Shown: positions 1 through 6,984 of the stretch, in pieces
Numbering within the stretch: the first letter of the stretch is position 1
How the letters are laid out: each line of letters opens with the position of its first letter
Assembly (NCBI GenBank): GCA_025463565.1
Contig: JAODAT010000053.1
Location: 1 to 40,014 of the forward strand
DNA length: 40,014 nucleotides
Direction: 5' to 3'
DNA from: Microbacteriaceae bacterium
Lineage (GTDB): Bacteria; Actinomycetota; Actinomycetes; Actinomycetales; Microbacteriaceae
Notes under the pieces: model-generated
Database searches by the model: none
What the model was told of the DNA's origin: nothing
Seen by the model: only the letters and a program-made list of their open reading frames with translations
Program-made: the position numbers and the translations under genes

Positions 1-281
1 AGGGCGAAGTAGACCACGACCGCGACCAGCAAAAACTGGATGACCGCGGCGATGACCGCGCCGAAGTACAGGATCGCCGGTGTGCCGCCACCAAGCGCGG
101 GGATCGACACCGGCAGGGCTTTGGCCAGCGAGGTCGCGTTGAACAGCGCGCCGATGAGCGGATTGAAGATGCTCGTCACGATCGCGTTCACGATGCCCGT
201 GAATGCGGCCCCGATCACGACGGCGACCGCGAGGTCGATGACATTGCCGCGGAGGATGAACTCCTTGAATCCCTTGATCAT
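1..281 (-). CDS. mscL: Large-conductance mechanosensitive channel MscL (3' end outside window)
   Basis: Pentameric membrane channel that opens under high membrane tension to release solutes during hypo-osmotic shock. The 93 visible residues begin [20 protein letters not shown], the strongly conserved MscL N-terminal helix and start of TM1. An Asn/Ile/Phe-rich stretch (FNPLIGALF) and an Ala/Val-rich second membrane segment follow. MscL is usually about 130 residues, so roughly the last 35-40 lie beyond base 1. The ATG at 281 has no Shine-Dalgarno sequence, but a TACGGT box sits 7 nt upstream, so a leaderless mRNA is likely. It lies 20 bp downstream of the FmdB-like gene on the same strand. Family identification is confident; the leaderless start is inference. 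Confidence 0.95.
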   Translation of the reverse strand, partial: MIKGFKEFILRGNVIDLAVAVVIGAAFTGIVNAIVTSIFNPLIGALFNATSLAKALPVSIPALGGGTPAILYFGAVIAAVIQFLLVAVVVYFA

Positions 282-288
282 GGCACCC

Positions 289-294
289 ACCGTA
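289..294 (-). promoter_or_regulatory. Putative -10 box (TACGGT) of mscL, leaderless
   Basis: TACGGT on the minus strand ends 7 nt before the mscL ATG and fits the actinobacterial TANNNT -10 pattern. No ribosome binding site lies between, so transcription would start at or next to the ATG. No clear -35 is seen. Confidence 0.4.
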
Positions 295-301
295 CCGACG
301 A

Positions 302-592
302 CTAGGAGGCAGCGGAACCGCTATCCGACTTCTTCGGCTCCGCTTTTTTCTCCGGCTTCGGAGCCTTGTCGGCCTTCTCGGTCTTCGGTGCTGCTGCGGG
401 GGCGGTCGATCCGCTGCCGCTGTCGTTGTGATAGAAACCGGAGCCGTTGAAGGTCACGCCGATGCTGTTGAACACCTTGCGCAGCTGCGGTTCACCGCAG
501 TTCGGGCACACCGTCAGCGAGTCGTCGGTGAACGACTGGTACTGGTCGAACTCATAGCCGCAGTTGGCGCACTTGTACGAATAGGTGGGCAC
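302..592 (-). CDS. FmdB family zinc-ribbon protein
   Basis: A 96-residue protein starting [20 protein letters not shown], the hallmark of the FmdB/CxxC regulatory family. Two CxxC pairs (Cys8/Cys11 and Cys29/Cys32) should bind one zinc ion. The C-terminal half is a low-complexity Ala/Pro/Lys/Glu tail (about residues 60-96), common in actinobacterial members. The start is set at the GTG at 592: the family begins exactly at PTYSY, and an AAGGAA ribosome site lies 6 nt upstream. It follows the 5-formyl-THF cyclo-ligase gene by 26 bp and precedes mscL by 20 bp, a common actinobacterial order. Its biochemical role is unknown; a regulatory role was proposed for the founder next to formamidase genes. 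Confidence 0.9.
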   Translation of the reverse strand: MPTYSYKCANCGYEFDQYQSFTDDSLTVCPNCGEPQLRKVFNSIGVTFNGSGFYHNDSGSGSTAPAAAPKTEKADKAPKPEKKAEPKKSDSGSAAS

Positions 593-618
593 TGGGGTTT
601 TCCTTAACGGTAAAGAAT

Positions 619-1197
619 TCAGAAGTCGATGATCGCGCTCGGCGTCACGGCCCCGTCGACACGCTTGTCGTGGACCTCGCTCGGAACGCTGTCGACCAGT
701 TCGCGGTCGAAGATCACAGCATAGACCGGCGGGCACTTCTCCATCGAGCCGAGGGTGCGGTCGAAGTAGCCGCGACCCCAGCCCATGCGCATGCCGGTGC
801 GATCGACCGATGCCGCGGGCACGACGATCAGGTCGACGTCGTTGATCGCGTTGGGGGCCAGCAGTTCGCCCACCGGCTCTGGCATTCCGAACAGGCCCTC
901 GCGCTCGGTCTCGCCATCGCCACGGGTCCAGTCGAGCAGACCGTCGTCGCGGGAGATCGGGAACAGCAGGCTGACGCCTTCGGCCTCTGCCCAGTTGAGG
1001 AACGGGCGGATGTTCGGCTCGTCATTTGCGGGGAGATAGGCGGCCACGGAACGGGCGCCGAGCCTGACGACCAGGTCGCGCAGGTGCACGGTGATGAGGT
1101 CCGTGTCGCGCTCGCGCTCGGTCGACGTCATGATGCGCCGGCGCTCGCGGAGTTCGGCGCGCAGTGCACGCTTCTGGTGGCTCACGTCACCGCTCAT
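619..1197 (-). CDS. 5-formyltetrahydrofolate cyclo-ligase
   Basis: Converts 5-formyl-THF to 5,10-methenyl-THF using ATP, recycling a storage folate. The 192-residue length is normal for the family. Diagnostic features are a basic N-terminal region (HQKRALRAELRERRR) and the ATP/folate-binding signature GMRMGWGRGYFDRTL at about residues 135-149. LFPISRDDGLLDW near 78-90 and PAASVDRTG just before the signature also fit. Three start codons lie in tandem (TTG at 1203, ATG at 1200, ATG at 1197). I chose 1197 because a TATCCT -10 box ends exactly 6 nt upstream and no ribosome site is present, matching the leaderless pattern of this genome. It diverges from galU, and its -10 overlaps that of galU. 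Confidence 0.93.
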   Translation of the reverse strand: MSGDVSHQKRALRAELRERRRIMTSTERERDTDLITVHLRDLVVRLGARSVAAYLPANDEPNIRPFLNWAEAEGVSLLFPISRDDGLLDWTRGDGETEREGLFGMPEPVGELLAPNAINDVDLIVVPAASVDRTGMRMGWGRGYFDRTLGSMEKCPPVYAVIFDRELVDSVPSEVHDKRVDGAVTPSAIIDF

Positions 1198-1203
1198 CAT
1201 CAA

Positions 1204-1213
1204 AGGATAACCT
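1204..1213. promoter_or_regulatory. Overlapping divergent -10 boxes: galU (+) and 5-formyl-THF cyclo-ligase (-)
   Basis: The near-palindrome AAGGATAACCTT (1203-1214) contains TAACCT on the plus strand (1208-1213), 7 nt before the galU ATG. On the minus strand it contains TATCCT (1204-1209), 6 nt before the ATG at 1197. One 10-bp site could thus serve as the -10 for two leaderless genes facing opposite ways. Neither gene has a ribosome site. Confidence 0.5.
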
Positions 1214-1220
1214 TGGGACC

Positions 1221-2114
1221 ATGGCGTTCCACATCACCAAGGCGGTCATCCCTGCTGCAGGGCTCGGAACGCGTTTTCTTCCCGCGACCAAGGCGATGCC
1301 GAAGGAGATGCTGCCGGTCGTCGACAAGCCAGCTATCCAGTACGTGGTGGAGGAGGCGGTGGCCGCCGGTCTCACCGATGTGCTCATGATCACGGGCCGC
1401 AACAAGACCGCGCTGGAGAACCATTTCGACCGCATCGGCGAGCTCGAAGCCACCCTCTTGCAGAAGGGTGACATCGAGCGCCTGCGCAAGGTCAACTACT
1501 CCACCGACCTGGCCGAGGTGCACTACCTGCGCCAGGGCGACCCGCTGGGTCTCGGGCACGCCGTACTGCGGGCCAAGATGCACGTTGGCGACGAGCCGTT
1601 CGCCGTGCTGCTCGGTGACGACATCATCGACGAGCGTGACGTGCTGCTGTCCCGCATGATCGAGGAGCAGGCGTCGCGCAACGCGACCATCGTCGCGCTG
1701 CTCGAGGTCGACCCGAAGCTCACCCACCTGTACGGCATCGCGACGGTGGAGGCGACGGATGACGACGACGTCGTTCGCATCACGGGGCTCGTCGAGAAGC
1801 CATCGACCGAGGAGGCACCGTCGAACTATGCCATCATCGGTCGCTACGTTCTGCGCCCGGAGATCTTCGACATCCTGGAGCACACGCCGCCGGGCAAGGG
1901 CGGCGAGATCCAGCTGACGGATGCGCTGCAGACCCTCGCGGCCAACCCCGACATCGCGGGCGGCGTGTACGGGGTGGTGTTCCGCGGCCGTCGCTACGAC
2001 ACCGGTGACCGGCTCGACTACATCAAGGCGATCGTGCAGCTGGCCGTCGATCGCGACGACCTCGGGCCAGACCTGCGCCCGTGGCTGAAGACCTTCGCGG
2101 AGGGGCTCGACTGA
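1221..2114 (+). CDS. galU: UTP--glucose-1-phosphate uridylyltransferase
   Basis: Makes UDP-glucose from UTP and glucose-1-phosphate for envelope glycans, trehalose and nucleotide-sugar synthesis. The 297-residue protein opens with the nucleotidyltransferase signature PAAGLGTRFLPATKAMPKEM (residues 11-30), containing the nucleotide-binding loop and conserved Lys. VVDKPAIQYVVEEAV follows, as in bacterial GalU. Other family motifs are LGLGHAVLRAK, AVLLGDDII and the GEIQLTDAL segment near residue 235. The start is the ATG at 1221, because the protein then begins just before the conserved beta strand and a TAACCT box lies 7 nt upstream. Only one base separates its stop from the acetyltransferase ATG, so the two are co-transcribed. 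Confidence 0.96.
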   Translation: MAFHITKAVIPAAGLGTRFLPATKAMPKEMLPVVDKPAIQYVVEEAVAAGLTDVLMITGRNKTALENHFDRIGELEATLLQKGDIERLRKVNYSTDLAEVHYLRQGDPLGLGHAVLRAKMHVGDEPFAVLLGDDIIDERDVLLSRMIEEQASRNATIVALLEVDPKLTHLYGIATVEATDDDDVVRITGLVEKPSTEEAPSNYAIIGRYVLRPEIFDILEHTPPGKGGEIQLTDALQTLAANPDIAGGVYGVVFRGRRYDTGDRLDYIKAIVQLAVDRDDLGPDLRPWLKTFAEGLD

Positions 2115-2115
2115 C

Positions 2116-2772
2116 ATGGCCATCGCGGTTCCGACCCTGCGTGACGAGCGGATCACGATCCGGCCGATCCGGCTGAGGGATGCCCGCTCTCTCGAGCGTG
2201 AGCTGCTCGATAACCGCGGCTGGCTTCGCAAGTGGGAGGCGACCAACCCGCACGGTGCGATGTCGTTCGACGTGAGGTCGAGCATCCGCAGCCTGCAGGC
2301 GAATGCGCGCGCGGGCCTCGGGCTGCCCTTCGCGGTCGAATACGACGGCCAGTTTGCCGGCCAGCTGAACGTGTCGAGCGTCACCTACGGGTCTCTCTCG
2401 TCGGCCACGATCGGCTACTGGGTTTCTGAGCGGTTCGCGGGTCTCGGGCTCACGCCGACCGCGGTGGCGCTGGCCAGCGACTACTGCTTCTTCCAGGTGG
2501 GGCTGCACCGCATCGAGATCTGCATCCGGCCGGAGAACGCGCCGTCACTCCGCGTGGTCGAGAAGCTCGGTTTCCGTTACGAGGGCCTGCGCCGGCGCTA
2601 CATCCACATCAACGGCGACTGGCGCGACCACTTCTGTTTCGCCCTCGTCGCCGAGGAGCTTCCGGTCGGCGTGCTGCGCCGCTGGCACGACGGCAAGGTG
2701 CCGGAGGGTGCCGGCTCGGTGCCGGCCGCGGATCGGGCCGCGGCGCTCCAGCCCGGAACACACCCGCGCTAA
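2116..2772 (+). CDS. GNAT N-acetyltransferase, RimJ/RimL-like
   Basis: A 218-residue acetyltransferase of the GCN5-related family, RimJ/RimL subgroup, which acetylates N-terminal amines of ribosomal or other proteins using acetyl-CoA. The N-terminus TLRDERITIRPIRLRD is typical. The acetyl-CoA loop corresponds to GYWVSERFAGLGLT (about 100-113), and PENAPSLRVVEKLGFRYEG (about 138-156) is the standard C-terminal GNAT motif. It starts one base after the galU stop and is translationally coupled to it. The last 30 residues are low complexity. The protein substrate cannot be told from sequence; the galU-acetyltransferase order is common in actinobacteria. Confidence 0.9.
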   Translation: MAIAVPTLRDERITIRPIRLRDARSLERELLDNRGWLRKWEATNPHGAMSFDVRSSIRSLQANARAGLGLPFAVEYDGQFAGQLNVSSVTYGSLSSATIGYWVSERFAGLGLTPTAVALASDYCFFQVGLHRIEICIRPENAPSLRVVEKLGFRYEGLRRRYIHINGDWRDHFCFALVAEELPVGVLRRWHDGKVPEGAGSVPAADRAAALQPGTHPR

Positions 2773-2798
2773 ACCCCGCTTTAATCACGCGCGGCTCG

Positions 2799-2804
2799 TA
2801 GCGT
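2799..2804 (+). promoter_or_regulatory. Putative -10 box (TAGCGT), leaderless gene at 2811
   Basis: TAGCGT ends 6 nt before the ATG at 2811; only AGAACC lies between and there is no ribosome binding site. This fits the leaderless pattern seen elsewhere in the window. Confidence 0.45.
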
Positions 2805-2810
2805 AGAACC

Positions 2811-3704
2811 ATGCCAGCGGACGGGATCGGATCGAGCGTCATCATCGCGGTCGCCGCCGTGCTCTGGCTCGCCTACCTGGTGCCGAGCTGGTTGCGCCGC
2901 CGCGAGTACCTCTCGACCGAACGCAACGCCCTGCGCCTGCAGCAGACCCTGCGCGTCATGGCGGAATCCGGCGAGATGCCGCAGGTGATCCACGCCGAGA
3001 ACCTTGCCCGCGCGGCCGTGCAGCAGGAGCAGGTGCTGCGCAAACGCCAGCAGCGCGAGGCTGCCATCGAGAAAGCCCAGGTGCGGGCTCGGGATGCTGC
3101 GCTCGAGCGAGCTGCGGAGCGCCGTCTCGCCGAGGTGCAGGTCGAGGCTCTTCCCGGCACCCTCGCGGCCGGGCGGCTGCGCCGCTCCCGGGCCATGACC
3201 TCCGTGGTGCTTCTTGCCTCTCTCGTCGCCGGAGGGTTCGGCGTGAACCTGCTGGTGGCATCCGGAGAGTGGCTGCTGCTGGCCTCGAGCACCGTCGTCG
3301 CCCTCGGCTCCTTCGTCATGCTCGGCCAGATGGCCGGCGTCTCGCGGGCCCGCGCGCACGCCGCTCGCGGAGTGTCGGCTCTCGCCTCGGTGGCTGAGCC
3401 CGTCGAAGCGCCCATTCGTCGGGTCGTTCGCCGCGAACCCTGGACTCCGGTCCCCGTGCCGAAGCCCCTCTATCTCTCGCGCCCCCAGGCGGCGCGCGCC
3501 ACCGACGCCGAGCTCCAGGCTGCTGCCGAGCTGCGCCAGGCGGCCGCGGATGCCGAGCGAAAGCTCCGCGAGGCCCACGAGGCACCGGAGGTGCGCCCGT
3601 TGCGCCCCGCTGCGGTGTCGCGCTTCGCCTCCATGGGGATCGTCGACCCCGCCGCAACCGGCACCCCCGATCTCGACGCCGCGCTGGCGCGCCGCCGCGC
3701 GTAG
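2811..3704 (+). CDS. Membrane protein of unknown function with charged coiled-coil region
   Basis: A 297-residue protein I cannot name. Visible parts are an N-terminal membrane segment (about residues 7-25, IIAVAAVLWLAYLVPSWL) and a long Arg/Glu/Gln/Ala-rich helical stretch (about 60-120) that could form a coiled coil. Two adjacent hydrophobic segments follow (about 128-150 and 153-176), then a Pro/Ala/Arg-rich, probably disordered C-terminal half with a second short helical run (about 225-250). The topology suggests a membrane anchor with a cytoplasmic coiled coil. The codons for AEPVEA (near residue 198) coincide with a 16-nt repeat also found in the terminator at 3945. It is a separate leaderless unit after the galU operon. 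Confidence 0.8.
   Translation: MPADGIGSSVIIAVAAVLWLAYLVPSWLRRREYLSTERNALRLQQTLRVMAESGEMPQVIHAENLARAAVQQEQVLRKRQQREAAIEKAQVRARDAALERAAERRLAEVQVEALPGTLAAGRLRRSRAMTSVVLLASLVAGGFGVNLLVASGEWLLLASSTVVALGSFVMLGQMAGVSRARAHAARGVSALASVAEPVEAPIRRVVRREPWTPVPVPKPLYLSRPQAARATDAELQAAAELRQAAADAERKLREAHEAPEVRPLRPAAVSRFASMGIVDPAATGTPDLDAALARRRA
3394..3409 (+). repeat. 16-nt repeat CTGAGCCCGTCGAAGC inside a coding region
   Basis: CTGAGCCCGTCGAAGC here and CTGAGCTCGTCGAAGC at 3945-3960 differ at one base. The core resembles the GAGCTTGTCGA arm of the long palindromes at 25.6 and 32.7 kb. It encodes part of AEPVEA in frame. Confidence 0.5.
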
Positions 3705-3754
3705 TCAATTTTCTCGTGGCGGGGGATACGCGCTCTCGCGGCGGCCGCAGTGCG

Positions 3755-3784
3755 TCGCGGCGGGATTTCTGCCTCCCGCCGCGA
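3755..3784 (+). terminator. GC-rich hairpin after the membrane protein gene
   Basis: Perfect 11-bp inverted repeat TCGCGGCGGGA / TCCCGCCGCGA with an 8-nt loop, 50 bp downstream of the stop at 3704. There is no T-run after it, so it is a weak terminator candidate or only an mRNA-stabilising hairpin. The rest of the 150-bp gap before the tRNA is GC-rich and shows no gene. Confidence 0.35.
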
Positions 3785-3833
3785 GGTCGTCAGACCGCCG
3801 CGAGACGGATTCGGGATGACCTTCCCGAGGTGA

Positions 3834-3839
3834 TAACGT
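3834..3839 (+). promoter_or_regulatory. Putative -10 box (TAACGT) of tRNA-Ala
   Basis: TAACGT lies 14 nt before the first base of the mature tRNA, which would give a short 5' leader of about 7 nt. No convincing -35 is visible. Confidence 0.35.
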
Positions 3840-3853
3840 AGCTACGCACTTAA

Positions 3854-3926
3854 GGGCCCTTGGCGCAGTTGGTCGCGCGCCTCGTTCGCATCGAGGAGGT
3901 CAGGAGTTCGAATCTCCTAGGGTCCA
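3854..3926 (+). tRNA. tRNA-Ala (anticodon CGC)
   Basis: A full cloverleaf can be drawn. The acceptor GGGCCCT pairs with AGGGTCC, including the G3-U70 wobble pair that is the alanine identity element, with discriminator A. The D-arm stem is GCGC/GCGC. The anticodon stem CCTCG/CGAGG encloses loop TTCGCAT, giving anticodon CGC, which reads GCG. The T-arm stem AGGAG/CTCCT encloses TTCGAAT. The 3' CCA is not encoded. A terminator hairpin follows 9 nt downstream. Confidence 0.95.
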
Positions 3927-3935
3927 CTGGTGTCG

Positions 3936-3976
3936 CCCCGGTCTCTGAGCTCGTCGAAGCAGACCGGGGCTTTCTC
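3936..3976 (+). terminator. Intrinsic terminator of tRNA-Ala
   Basis: CCCCGGTCT pairs perfectly with AGACCGGGG (9 bp), followed by CTTTCTCTTT. The 16-nt loop is the repeat CTGAGCTCGTCGAAGC, so the repeat has become the loop of the terminator. Confidence 0.75.
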
Positions 3977-4175
3977 TTTGCCCTCGGCGATGCTGGATGT
4001 TCGCGAGCTACGTGCGGACGGTTGTGTCCCCTGTGACACGTCACGAGTAGGTCACATCAACCCGCCTGAAGAGCTGAGAGAGAATCACGTTACGAGCGTC
4101 AACCCTGTCGAAATGGAGTTATTGTTCGGTGTGGCCATCCGGTAGGGTGGCGATCCATCACCTCGCGGGGGAATC

Positions 4176-5189
4176 ATGAACATGACTGGGATGTCTCGCG
4201 GGAGGGCAACGGTCCTCGCCGCGATTGCGGTGGTTGGTATCGGTGTTTTGACGGGTTGCACTGGTGGTTCCCAGCCCCCGACTCACACGGCTCTGACCAC
4301 GAGGTCTGCGGGCGCATATTACGAGTCGACGAGCTGCGACCTCGATGCCGCTGAGCACACGTTCTCTGTCGCCCTCCTCAACGCCGAGCAAAGCACCGAG
4401 AGTACGGGGGCGGATCTCGACAGCCTGAAGGGGGCGGCGCTCAGCTATCAGGAGGTCTCCCGCGCAGCGGTGATTCACCTAGGTGACCCGACGGTGGTCT
4501 GGCCGCCATCAGTTCGCAAATCGATTGTGGTGCTCACGAAGGAGCTTCGGGCCACGATCTCGCCCCTGGGCGAGATGGCGGCCGGGAAGCAGATGACCGA
4601 CGAGCAGGCCGGCTACAAGGATCTTCCGGACAACTCCGGAGCTGCCGCCGCAGTCAAGGCCATTCGCTCGAAACTCGGTTTATCAGCCGACCCGTCTGGC
4701 TCGTGCTCCGCGTCCAAGCCGGCCGCGATCACCGCCCCGCCGGCGACGGGCATTGCGATCAAGGGCACCGGATACAGCTTCCATGCCCCCGCAGGTTGGA
4801 CACTTCCAAAGACGGCGACGAAGGCGGATTCCTACGCCATTTCCGCCGTGCCCGACGCGGAGGGCGCCTACGACACCGTCAACGTTCTCCTCGCCACGCC
4901 GAACAGCGACACATTCGATGAACAGGAGCAAAAGGCTGCCCAATACCTTGAACAAGTCGAGGGGGCCACTCAGGTCAAGATCCGGCCCCGCGTAGAGATC
5001 GCAGGTGAAACGAGCGTGCACATCTCATCACTCCAAACCCACCAAGGCATCACCGAATGGTCGGAGCAGTACGCGGTGACACACGGCGGAACGAACTTCA
5101 CCATCACCTTCAATTTTCAACAGAGCGAGTCACAGAACGCTCGCGAAGCGTTAGGGGAATCGGTACTCGCCAGCTGGAGCTGGAGCTGA
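4176..5189 (+). CDS. Orphan secreted lipoprotein of unknown function
   Basis: A 337-residue lipoprotein. A lipoprotein signal peptide ends in the lipobox LTGC with Cys28 as the lipidated residue. The middle (about 35-180) is mostly helical with no motif I recognise. The C-terminal third begins with GTGYSFHAPAGWTLP (about 197-211) and ends in beta-rich sequence. This resembles the small PsbP/LpqN-like domain of actinobacterial lipoproteins, but that match is only by eye. A GCGGGGGA ribosome site precedes the ATG at 4176, and a TAGGGT at 4143-4148 could be its -10. It stands alone between the tRNA-Ala and a gene-free stretch, so it may be an acquired gene. Confidence 0.75.
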   Translation: MNMTGMSRGRATVLAAIAVVGIGVLTGCTGGSQPPTHTALTTRSAGAYYESTSCDLDAAEHTFSVALLNAEQSTESTGADLDSLKGAALSYQEVSRAAVIHLGDPTVVWPPSVRKSIVVLTKELRATISPLGEMAAGKQMTDEQAGYKDLPDNSGAAAAVKAIRSKLGLSADPSGSCSASKPAAITAPPATGIAIKGTGYSFHAPAGWTLPKTATKADSYAISAVPDAEGAYDTVNVLLATPNSDTFDEQEQKAAQYLEQVEGATQVKIRPRVEIAGETSVHISSLQTHQGITEWSEQYAVTHGGTNFTITFNFQQSESQNAREALGESVLASWSWS

Positions 5190-5526
5190 CCCCGCGCTCA
5201 CCCACTCCTCCAAGTGCGCTGCACCGGGGATGCCCTCGCGACGGTGTACGAATTCGATCTGCGGGACGCCCGTTTTGGCCCACGTCAGGAGTTCGCATCG
5301 CGATCAATCTCGGGCCAGCAAGATTCGATCGCCGTCGCCCTTCTCCGCGCGAACCAGCTGGGCGGGCCCAAATAGCGCAATTCCGTGACCTTGGGAGATA
5401 GTTCGAACTTCGTCCCCGCCAACATGCCGTCCAGGTGAAAAAGCTGATCAACCGCGACTACTCGAGACCAAGCGACTGAACTCTGGGGTCAAGTTCGAAC
5501 ACAGTCGCCTTAGGTCCACCAGTGAC
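5190..5526. other. Gene-free stretch with tRNA-like debris
   Basis: I see no credible gene here. Two stretches resemble the 3' ends of tRNAs. At 5391-5421 a GTTCGAAC loop is followed by CCCCGCCA, which can pair with GGCGGG at 5361-5366. At 5485-5522 an AAGTTCGAAC loop is followed by TTAGGTCCACCA, like an acceptor end with CCA. Neither folds into a full cloverleaf. The second resembles the 3' part of tRNA-Ala at 3896-3930 (shared AGTTCGAA and AGG-TCCAC), as expected of an old attachment-site duplication or a broken tRNA. This is inference. Confidence 0.35.
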
Positions 5527-5563
5527 ACGACGCCCGACTCGACACGCGTCGGGCGTCGTTTTT
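5527..5563 (+). terminator. Strong intrinsic terminator
   Basis: A perfect 12-bp stem (ACGACGCCCGAC / GTCGGGCGTCGT), 9-nt loop and TTTTT tail. It directly follows the tRNA-like debris ending near 5522, the place a tRNA terminator would occupy. On the plus strand it would also stop transcripts from the lipoprotein gene. Confidence 0.85.
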
Positions 5564-5621
5564 GGTTTCTCAGCGATTCCCAGAGTCAGCGTCGCGATTG
5601 TTCTGTGCTGCGCACCAGAAC

Positions 5622-6842
5622 TCAACCCGCGGCGACCGACTGGTTCCGAAGAGGCGCCGCCTCTTCCGTGCCGTCGCTGATGGCTTCCAATCGTTCCGGT
5701 GAGAGCGCATGTTCGATCGCCAGGATGCTCGCACCAGCGACGCCGGCCTCGGTGCCCGAATGAGACAGTTCGATAGTCAGATGTTGCGTCGCGAGCGGCA
5801 TCGAGCGCGCATACACGACCTCGCGGATCCCCGCCATCAGATGTTCGCCTGCCTGGGAGAGCGAACCGCCAATGGAGATGAGGGAAGGGTTCATCACGCT
5901 GACGATGGTGTTCAGCACCTGACCCACATCGCGCCCGGCCTGCCGGATTCCCTGGATCGCAGTGAGGTCGCCGTCGCGAGCCAGTGCGATCACATCCGCG
6001 ATCGTCTCAACATCCAGACCGGCCCTCCGCATTTCCGCCGCGATTGCCGGCCCGCCCGCGATGGCTTCGAGGCATCCGGTGTTTCCGCACCTGCAGGCGA
6101 TCCCTGCTCCGCGCGCGACTGCGATGTGACCGATGTCTCCGGCTGTGCCGTCTTCGCCTCGTTGAAGCCGGCCGCCGCTGATGATTCCGGAGCCGATACC
6201 GGTAGCGACCTTCACAAACACCATATTCTCCGGTTCAGGAGTCCGAGTCGCGCGCTCGCCCAGCGCCATCACGTTCACGTCGTTGTCCACAAGAACAGGC
6301 ACCGGAAAATGCTCTTGGATGGTTCCTGGCACGTCGTATCCGTCCCAGCCGGGCATGAGTGGGGGCTTAGACGGTCGACCGCTTCTGTGCTCGACGGGCC
6401 CCGGCAAACCGATGCCGACGGCGATGAGTTCGGACTGTAGGCGCCCTATCTGTTTCAACAGCTCCTTTGTCGTCTCGACGAGCTCCTCGAGAACCCGGCG
6501 GGGGTCATTGCCGATTTGACCCTCTTTGTGCACTTTGGCGAGCGTCGAACCAACCAGGTCGGTTATGGCGATGGTGGTGTGAGTGGCCCCGATATCCGCC
6601 GCAACCACAAGGCGCGCACTGGGGTTGAACGCGATGCGCGCCGATGGCCGTCCGCCCGTAGATGCAGCGTCCGAAACGGGGATCAGGAGCCCGAGATCGC
6701 GCAGTGCGTCGATTCGGAGCCCGATCGTCGATCGAGCCATGCCCGTAAGGGATGCCAGCTCCGCGCGCGTTCTCGGTGTCCCGTCCCGCATGAGCTGAAA
6801 CAACTCGTACGCCCCGAACCCCAGTGCCGATTTTGTGATCAT
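5622..6842 (-). CDS. ROK family transcriptional regulator
   Basis: A 406-residue sugar-responsive regulator. The N-terminal winged helix (about residues 25-55, TRAELASLTGMARSTI as the helix-turn-helix) is followed by a ROK (repressor, ORF, kinase) domain. The phosphate-binding strand is ADIGATHTTIAITD (about 82-95). The zinc motif has His239, Cys250, Cys252 and Cys257 (CRCGNTGC). GIGLPGPV and NDVNVMALGE are typical ROK segments. The ATG at 6842 has GAGGCGGG just upstream. It is divergent from the catabolic operon starting at 6985, and the 142-bp gap holds an inverted repeat also present before the second operon. It probably represses both until a sugar or cyclitol binds. Catalytic sugar-kinase activity is unlikely but not excluded. 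Confidence 0.93.
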   Translation of the reverse strand: MITKSALGFGAYELFQLMRDGTPRTRAELASLTGMARSTIGLRIDALRDLGLLIPVSDAASTGGRPSARIAFNPSARLVVAADIGATHTTIAITDLVGSTLAKVHKEGQIGNDPRRVLEELVETTKELLKQIGRLQSELIAVGIGLPGPVEHRSGRPSKPPLMPGWDGYDVPGTIQEHFPVPVLVDNDVNVMALGERATRTPEPENMVFVKVATGIGSGIISGGRLQRGEDGTAGDIGHIAVARGAGIACRCGNTGCLEAIAGGPAIAAEMRRAGLDVETIADVIALARDGDLTAIQGIRQAGRDVGQVLNTIVSVMNPSLISIGGSLSQAGEHLMAGIREVVYARSMPLATQHLTIELSHSGTEAGVAGASILAIEHALSPERLEAISDGTEEAAPLRNQSVAAG

Positions 6843-6933
6843 TCCCGCCTCGCCCGGTACATGTGATGTCGATAGTAAACGTTCTGATGCGTCCAGATTG
6901 GACTACGTCGGGCTTATGACACAGAGTAACCAT

Positions 6934-6978
6934 CTTTTGCCACTGATTTGACAAAAGTCTAATCGGTCATGTCATACT
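6934..6978 (+). promoter_or_regulatory. Operator and promoter of the first catabolic operon
   Basis: Inverted repeat CTTTTGCCA (6934-6942), 6-nt spacer, TGACAAAAG (6949-6957), matching at 8 of 9 positions. It overlaps a -35 TTGACA (6948-6953), which is 19 nt from a -10-like CATACT (6973-6978). The -10 ends 6 nt before the ATG at 6985, which has no ribosome site. The same TTGACAAAAG, 19-nt spacing and CATACTT recur at 14495-14526. A repressor here would block RNA polymerase; the ROK protein is the obvious candidate (inference). Confidence 0.7.
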
Positions 6979-6984
6979 TCCGTC

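Noticed and set aside
3850-4044. Minus-strand 64-residue open frame across the tRNA
   Set aside because: Antisense to tRNA-Ala and its terminator; a common false gene in tRNA regions.
5360-5524. Possible intact tRNA genes in the gene-free stretch
   Set aside because: T-loop and acceptor-like pieces exist, but no anticodon arm or full cloverleaf could be drawn; reported only as debris.
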